Assembly (NCBI GenBank): GCA_003484785.1
Contig: DNAD01000263.1
Span: 1 to 10,106 of the forward strand
Direction of reading: 5' to 3'
From: Lachnospiraceae bacterium
GTDB lineage: Bacteria > Bacillota > Clostridia > Lachnospirales > Lachnospiraceae
Length of the DNA stretch: 10,106 nucleotides
Shown here: in pieces, positions 5,758 through 10,106 of the stretch
How positions within the stretch are numbered: position 1 is the stretch's first letter
How the letters are laid out: the number at the start of each line of letters is the position of its first letter
The notes under the pieces: model-generated
Database searches by the model: none
What the model saw: only the letters and a program-made list of their open reading frames with translations
Told to the model about the DNA's origin: nothing
Position numbers and translations under genes: made by a program

Positions 5758-7083
5758 TCACTCCGTTATCCCGAGGATCCTGTACTCCCCGTCCTTTATC
5801 GTAAACAGCAGGGCTTTCGGCTTAAGAGAGCTCTCTCTTTCATGCTTTCTTACCCTTTCCTTAAGATGGAGGTCTATCGCCCCCATAAGTGACTTTACGA
5901 TCGCGTCCCTCAGATCACGATCCTCTTCTTCAAGCAGGTCAAAGGCCGCATCCGTGGTCACCGAGGCCATGATCCTTTCGGCAAGCGCTCTTGAAGCCCC
6001 GCAGAGCGCCGCATGGGCGCAGATAAGCTCCAGCCTGCAGTCGGCGATCCGGCTGTGGGTATCCATGATACCTCCGGCCAGCTTCACAAGCTTCCCCGCG
6101 TGCCCCGCTATCAGCACCCTCTCAAAATCATCGGCTATGGCCTCATCCAGAGCATCCCCGATGAAATTTGAACACATGACCACGCAAAGCTTATCCGGAT
6201 CTTTCAGAAATTCCTTCCTTAATCCCCTGACAGCTTCGCTAAAGGTTTCATCCTCAAAGGCGGGCTCTTTTGATAGCAATTCCTTTATAAAGGCCTCCCC
6301 GTAATTACCCGGGGTCAATATAAGCTTCTTTTTCCCGATGGCTGCCTGCTGCCTTATCTCAAGGCATACCGCATCGGAATACGCCCTCCTGCTCATGGGC
6401 TCCACGATCCCCGTGGTTCCGATTATGGATATCCCTCCGACTATCCCAAGCCTTTCGTTAAAGGTGGAGGCCGCCGCCTTTTTGCCTTCAGGAACGCTTA
6501 GGGTGCATTTAAGCATCCCTTCATAGCCTGTCTCCTGCATAGCCTTAATGACGGCATCCTCTATCATCCTGCGCGGAACGGGATTGATGGCGGCCTCTCC
6601 CACCGGCACAAAAAGCCCGGGCTTCGTGACCGTTCCTATCCCTTCTCCCGCCTTAAGGATAACACGCTTTCCCATCTTTTCGGCATCACCGGCTTCTGTC
6701 CCGTTAACAGGTTCTATCTTTGCAAGGATCAAAAGATTGTCGGTAACGTCCCTGTCGTCTCCCCCATCCTTCCTTACACCGCACACAGCGCATTGCGGGC
6801 TGTTTTCCCTGTACTCTTCATTTTCCCCATGCTCTTCTTTTTCCCGGGCTGCGGCATGACCCGTCTTTTGTCCGCAGCTTTTTCCGGATATACAGTCATT
6901 AAACCCGGATACCTCAACCTCCGCCTCCACCGTTATCCCTGCGGGGATACAAAGCGAGACTGTCGGGGAACCTTTTCCCGTAATAAAGAGCCTTGCAGCC
7001 GCGTAAGAAGCGAGAGCGGCCGTGGTCCCCGTTGTATATCCGCATCTTAAGGTCTTTCCGTCTTCCCGTACAAACAGCTCCAT
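5758..7083 (-). CDS. cbiD: Cobalt-precorrin-5B C1-methyltransferase CbiD
   Basis: This 441-residue cytosolic enzyme performs the SAM-dependent C1 methylation of the anaerobic B12 pathway. Family landmarks are LRCGYTTGTTAALASYAA (12-29), KDGGDDRDVT (105-114), GEGIGTVTKPGL (146-157), GEAAINPVPRRMI (162-174), GISIIGTTGIVEPMS (217-231) and GHAGKLVKLAGGIMDTHSR (327-345). It is longer than the ~360-380 residues usual for CbiD. Much of the excess is a polar insertion at about 62-98, with CX5C (64, 70) and CX2C (98, 101) around a Glu-rich stretch with two His. The ATG at 7083 is chosen because the conserved block starts 11 residues later; a longer frame to 7206 would lie inside cbiC and matches nothing in the family. 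It begins 8 bp after cbiC. An AGGA lies only 2 nt before the ATG and GAGAGGGG 17 nt before it, so initiation may depend on ribosomes leaving cbiC. Confidence 0.93.
   Translation of the reverse strand: MELFVREDGKTLRCGYTTGTTAALASYAAARLFITGKGSPTVSLCIPAGITVEAEVEVSGFNDCISGKSCGQKTGHAAAREKEEHGENEEYRENSPQCAVCGVRKDGGDDRDVTDNLLILAKIEPVNGTEAGDAEKMGKRVILKAGEGIGTVTKPGLFVPVGEAAINPVPRRMIEDAVIKAMQETGYEGMLKCTLSVPEGKKAAASTFNERLGIVGGISIIGTTGIVEPMSRRAYSDAVCLEIRQQAAIGKKKLILTPGNYGEAFIKELLSKEPAFEDETFSEAVRGLRKEFLKDPDKLCVVMCSNFIGDALDEAIADDFERVLIAGHAGKLVKLAGGIMDTHSRIADCRLELICAHAALCGASRALAERIMASVTTDAAFDLLEEEDRDLRDAIVKSLMGAIDLHLKERVRKHERESSLKPKALLFTIKDGEYRILGITE
6848..6878. repeat. Inverted repeat inside the CbiD insertion
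   Basis: GCTGCGG (6848-6854) and CCGCAGC (6872-6878) are perfect 7-bp arms around a 17-nt loop. Two further G-T positions could extend the stem on one strand. It encodes part of the extra segment of CbiD (residues ~69-79). The long loop makes it weaker evidence of a hairpin than the other repeats. Confidence 0.3.
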
Positions 7084-7091
7084 ATTCCTGC

Positions 7092-7772
7092 TTAAAACCG
7101 CCCCTCTCTGTGATACATGACCGCATTGATCACGGCCACGGCCACCGTGCTGCCGCCTTTTCTTCCCATCGAAAGCACCGCCGGGATATGCTTGTCCTTG
7201 AAGCATTTAAGCGCCAGCTCCTTGCTCTCCTTAACGTTAACAAAGCCTACCGGAACCCCCACCACAAGGGATGGCGCGATAATTCCCCTGTCCGTAAGCT
7301 CCGTGATCTTTAAAAGAGCGGTGGGGGCGTTGCCGATCACATAGATCCCGTTTTTATACAGCCCCGCGGCATGCTCCATGGCCGCCGAAGCCCTGGTGAT
7401 GCCCCTTTCCTCTGCTGCCCTCTTTATCTCATCGTCGTTCATAAAGCAGAAGGCCCCGGCGTTTAACCTTTCCATTGCCGGCCTGTTCAGCCCGGAAAGG
7501 ATCATGTTAGTATCCGTAATGATATCTGTCTTCTTTGTTCCGAACAAAGGCGCTCTGAAAAATTCCCCTGTAAAGACGAGATTATCCGCAAAATCAAAAT
7601 CGGCCGTTGCGTGAATGACCCGCTTTATCACGGCAAGCTCAAGGGGATCCGGCATCCTGTCCTCTATAAAACCCCTGTCCTCAAGCTCCTTTTCTATTAT
7701 CCTCATGCTCTCTGCTTCTATTGCCGCAGGGGACATTATGGTACCTGTGCTGTTATTAATGTTAGTCTCCAT
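7092..7772 (-). CDS. cbiC: Cobalt-precorrin-8 methylmutase CbiC
   Basis: This 226-residue cytosolic enzyme moves the methyl group from C11 to C12 of cobalt-precorrin-8, giving cobyrinic acid (Co-cobyrinate). The catalytic histidine is His54 in RVIHATADFDFAD (51-63). Other landmarks are ITDTNMILSGLN (85-96), ITRASAAME (125-133), GNAPTAL (147-153), VGVPVGFVNVKESKE (171-185) and GRKGGSTVAVAVINAV (203-218), all in the usual order, and the length is normal. The first ~12 residues are a polar lead-in. The start at 7772 is set by a full AGGAGG 5 nt upstream, the strongest translation signal in the cluster. The gene starts 33 bp after the sbcC stop with no visible terminator or promoter between them, so it may be transcribed from the nuclease operon. 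It is the first corrin gene in the order C, D, F-G, H, J-E-T. Confidence 0.95.
   Translation of the reverse strand: METNINNSTGTIMSPAAIEAESMRIIEKELEDRGFIEDRMPDPLELAVIKRVIHATADFDFADNLVFTGEFFRAPLFGTKKTDIITDTNMILSGLNRPAMERLNAGAFCFMNDDEIKRAAEERGITRASAAMEHAAGLYKNGIYVIGNAPTALLKITELTDRGIIAPSLVVGVPVGFVNVKESKELALKCFKDKHIPAVLSMGRKGGSTVAVAVINAVMYHREGRF
7533..7549. repeat. Perfect 8-bp palindrome inside cbiC
   Basis: CTTTGTTC and GAACAAAG flank a single central base. It encodes the LFGTKK segment (residues ~76-81) of CbiC, where the protein aligns with the family without an insertion. It is probably a coincidence of coding sequence. It is recorded as a control for the other inverted repeats. Confidence 0.35.
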
Positions 7773-7777
7773 ATCTT

Positions 7778-7783
7778 CCTCCT
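7778..7783 (-). promoter_or_regulatory. Strong Shine-Dalgarno site of cbiC
   Basis: AGGAGG on the minus strand stands 5 nt before the cbiC ATG, inside the 33-bp spacer after sbcC. It is the only full-consensus site found among the visible genes. Its strength contrasts with the weak sites of the overlapping genes that follow, as expected if cbiC sets translation of the cluster. Confidence 0.8.
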
Positions 7784-7805
7784 GAAATCCTTCCCCGGCC
7801 CTTTC

Positions 7806-10106
7806 TTATCCAAGTACCCTCACAATGTGGCTTCCCTCCTCATCCTCCCTTATGATCAGCTTATTCGGTATCTGATCCTGCAAAAGCTGCACGTGTGAGA
7901 TTATTCCTACCATCCCGTTTGCCTTCCGGATCCCCGCAAGCACGTTCATCGCGTCGTTTATCGACTCGTCATCTAACGACCCGAAGCCCTCATCGATAAA
8001 CAGCGCTTCTATGCGGATACCGCTCTTCTGGGCAATAGTCGACATGCCTATGGAAAGAGCCAGGGACACCAGAAACTTCTCTCCCCCGGAAAGAGTGCTG
8101 ACAAACCTGCCCTCATGCTCATCGCTGTTTCGGTCAAACACCTTGAGCTCAAGCCCCCTTTTGTTGCTTCCCTGAGCCTTGTCATCGGTGCGAAACAGCC
8201 TATACCTTCCGTCATGGACCATCTCAAGCATCCTGTTTGCCGCGGCGATGACCGATGAAAACATGATCCCCAGCACATATCTCTGAAGTCCGGTTCCCGA
8301 ATCCCCTCTGAGCTTTTTGGCAAACAGAAGATCCTCTTCGGCCTCCCTTATCCTCTCTTCCATTAAAGCCCCTTCCCGCTTAAGCTCCCCGGCCTTTTTT
8401 TCAAGCCGCACAAGCCTTTCCGACAAAACGGCCTTTTTCCTTGCGTACTCGCTTTTAGCCTCCATGGCCCCGTCAAGGAGCTCCCTGCATTTCTGCTCAT
8501 CGGGCTCAGTCTTGTCCTTCAGCTCCTCCCTGAGATCCGACAGAAGCCTTTCGGCGGAGCTTAACGAAGCATCAAAACCCGCGATCCTTCCGCTCAGGCT
8601 TTCCTCCTCCTTATAAGAGAGCATGAGGGAAAGAGCCTCCTCTCTTGAGGCAAAGCCGTTCTCCCTGAGGCTTTCTTCGGCCTGTGCAAGGAATGAGTCA
8701 AGCTTTTCTCTGGCCTCCCGGGCCTCCTTCCCCGCGGCGGCGATCCCTGATCTGGCCTCTGCCCAGGCTTCCTTTGCCCTTCTCTCCTCTTCCTTAAGCT
8801 CAAGAGTCCTTTTCTGATATGCGCTTACCTCCTCTGCGAGATCCGCGATCCTTTTCTTAAGCTCCTCAAGCGAATCGATTCCGGAAACCATGTTTTTCCG
8901 AAGGCCCTCAAGCGCCGCCTTCGACGCGGCAGCCTCCGTCTCCGTCTCCTTTACCGCTCTTCTCTTATCCTCCAGGCTCTTTTTCAGCTCATCTCCCTTA
9001 TCCATAAGCCCCCTGAGCTCCTCGTACTTAAGCTCCAGAGCCTCCTTCTTTTCCTCTACCTGCGCCCTGGTTACGCTGTTTTGGGAGCTTCTGGCCTTAT
9101 TCGGATGCTGTCTGCTTCCGCAGACGGGACAGGGCTCTCCGTCCGTAAGCCTCTCCGCAAGCTCTCCTGTGATCCCCAGAAGCCGTTCGTTAAGCAGTCT
9201 TTCATGCTCCGAATGAAGCGTTTCGTACTCTTTTCGCGCCTTTAAAACGGCGGCTTCAAGCTTTCCGTACTCCTCTGCGGTCCTCTTTTCCTCCCTTGCG
9301 GCCTTTAAAACCAGCTTCTGTTTTTCGGAAAGCTCTCTTTCGGCCTCTACTACATTTCCGTATATGTCCCTCTTTTCCTCAAGAAGGATCATAAGCCTGC
9401 TTTTTTCTCCGGTCTCCCCTTCCCTTTCAAGCTGTCTGTTTAGCTTTTCGGCCGTCTCCTGTGCCTTCTTCCTCTCCTTCTCCTCCATCCTCTGAGCGGC
9501 GCTTTCTTCCTCTCTTCTCTTTTTAAGCTCCCCTTCAGCACCGGAGACCTTTTCTAAAAGCTCCCGTAATTTACCTGCCCTTCTTGCGTCATTAAGCCTC
9601 TTTTCCCAAAGAAGACGCTCCTTTTTTCCTTCCCTGAGCCTCTCAAGGTCTGCCTCCGCCTTATGAAGATCCGCAAAACGTCTGGCCCCGGCTAACAGAT
9701 CCTGCTGCTTTCTGATCAGCTCATCGTAGTTTTCTCTTTTAAAGCCTTCGTCAAGCTCCCTCTCCTCTTTTTTCTTAGCTTCGATAAGCTCTTCAAGCCG
9801 GGAGATGCTATCACAGCCCTCTTCCATCAAACTGCCCGCAAGCCTGTTTTTAAGCTCCTTAAGGGAATTTCTGCGCCTATCTGCCTCTTCATAAAAATAG
9901 CCTGCTATCTCCTGCCACTTTTCCTCTCCGAAGATACTGGTGAGTATCTTTTCCTTCTCGTCCGAATTGGAGGTAAGCAGCTTTTCAAACTGTCCCTGGG
10001 GCAGCAGTATCACCTGCCTGAACTGCTCATATTCAAGGCCGATGAGCTCAGCCGCCTTTTCATTAAGGGCTTTTTCCCTGGGGTTTTCCAGCATGGTCCG
10101 CCAGAC
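7806..10106 (-). CDS. sbcC: SbcC/Rad50-type exonuclease subunit ATPase (N-terminus outside window)
   Basis: This is the large ATPase subunit of the SbcCD nuclease, which with SbcD processes DNA hairpins, palindromes and blocked ends. The frame is open to the right edge (766 codons before the stop), so the first ~130 residues with Walker A are missing. Numbered from the Met at 10094, FRQVILLPQGQFEKLL at 25-40 is typical of the family. Long Glu/Lys/Arg-rich coiled coils at ~60-310 and ~335-600 flank the zinc-hook motif CPVC at 322-325 (codons at 9131-9120). The C-terminal ATPase half has the signature LSGGEKFLVSLALS at 668, Walker B with D-loop ALFIDEGFGSLD at 697-708, and the switch His734 in ISHV. 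No frameshift is visible. SbcD is expected to be encoded just outside the right edge. The TAA is 33 bp before cbiC. SbcC is preferred over generic SMC because of the hook and LPQG motif. Confidence 0.95.
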   Translation of the reverse strand, partial: VWRTMLENPREKALNEKAAELIGLEYEQFRQVILLPQGQFEKLLTSNSDEKEKILTSIFGEEKWQEIAGYFYEEADRRRNSLKELKNRLAGSLMEEGCDSISRLEELIEAKKKEERELDEGFKRENYDELIRKQQDLLAGARRFADLHKAEADLERLREGKKERLLWEKRLNDARRAGKLRELLEKVSGAEGELKKRREEESAAQRMEEKERKKAQETAEKLNRQLEREGETGEKSRLMILLEEKRDIYGNVVEAERELSEKQKLVLKAAREEKRTAEEYGKLEAAVLKARKEYETLHSEHERLLNERLLGITGELAERLTDGEPCPVCGSRQHPNKARSSQNSVTRAQVEEKKEALELKYEELRGLMDKGDELKKSLEDKRRAVKETETEAAASKAALEGLRKNMVSGIDSLEELKKRIADLAEEVSAYQKRTLELKEEERRAKEAWAEARSGIAAAGKEAREAREKLDSFLAQAEESLRENGFASREEALSLMLSYKEEESLSGRIAGFDASLSSAERLLSDLREELKDKTEPDEQKCRELLDGAMEAKSEYARKKAVLSERLVRLEKKAGELKREGALMEERIREAEEDLLFAKKLRGDSGTGLQRYVLGIMFSSVIAAANRMLEMVHDGRYRLFRTDDKAQGSNKRGLELKVFDRNSDEHEGRFVSTLSGGEKFLVSLALSIGMSTIAQKSGIRIEALFIDEGFGSLDDESINDAMNVLAGIRKANGMVGIISHVQLLQDQIPNKLIIREDEEGSHIVRVLG

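Noticed and set aside
5630..6304. Plus-strand frame of 224 codons across the cbiD/cbiF junction
   Set aside because: It is an antisense shadow with Ser-rich low-complexity translation, and it covers two unmistakable genes on the other strand.
7773..7805. Cobalamin riboswitch upstream of cbiC
   Set aside because: The spacer is only 33 bp and lacks any B12-box-like sequence. A riboswitch of ~200 nt does not fit.

Overview
The window looks like a chromosomal fragment from a moderately GC-rich Firmicute, most likely a Clostridia/Lachnospiraceae-type anaerobe. The reasons are the anaerobic (cobalt-early) corrinoid pathway, the use of ATA (Ile) and AGG/AGA (Arg) codons, purine-rich Shine-Dalgarno sites and tight gene packing. 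This assignment is inferred from style, not from a database match.

Every supported gene is on the minus strand and is read from right to left. At the right edge (7806-10106) is most of an SbcC/Rad50-type nuclease ATPase whose N-terminus, including Walker A, lies outside the window. Only 33 bp later begins a compact cobalamin cluster: cbiC (methylmutase), cbiD (C1 methylation), a cbiF-cbiG fusion (C11 methylation and lactone opening), cbiH (C17 methylation and ring contraction), a three-domain cbiJ-cbiE-cbiT fusion (reduction at C18-C19, C5 and C15 methylation, decarboxylation) and a CobC-like histidine phosphatase (probably alpha-ribazole-phosphate phosphatase). Gaps are 8-9 bp, or genes overlap (19 bp and 4 bp), with 69 bp before the last gene. 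One polycistronic, translationally coupled message is therefore likely. Together the genes cover most mid-pathway steps from cobalt-precorrin-4 to cobyrinic acid. Cobalt insertion, CbiL, the amidases and lower-ligand assembly are not encoded here. No cobalamin riboswitch or clear terminator is visible.

The left 160 bp are AT-rich and non-coding on present evidence. They hold a near-consensus promoter (TTGATA, 17 bp, TATAAT) reading left out of the window. About 39 nt after its expected start is a segment matching 15 of 16 bases of the conserved GAGGAAAGUCCGGGCU block of RNase P RNA, so the next gene may be rnpB. A protein start at the very edge is the alternative.

The least ordinary features are the three-way CbiJ-CbiE-CbiT fusion and several in-frame, low-conservation insertions or linkers in the Cbi proteins. 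Four of these segments carry an inverted repeat, and two of the four resemble each other. That suggests short palindromic elements tolerated inside coding sequence. Otherwise this is a recognisable corrinoid operon, and I see no clearly new multi-gene system.
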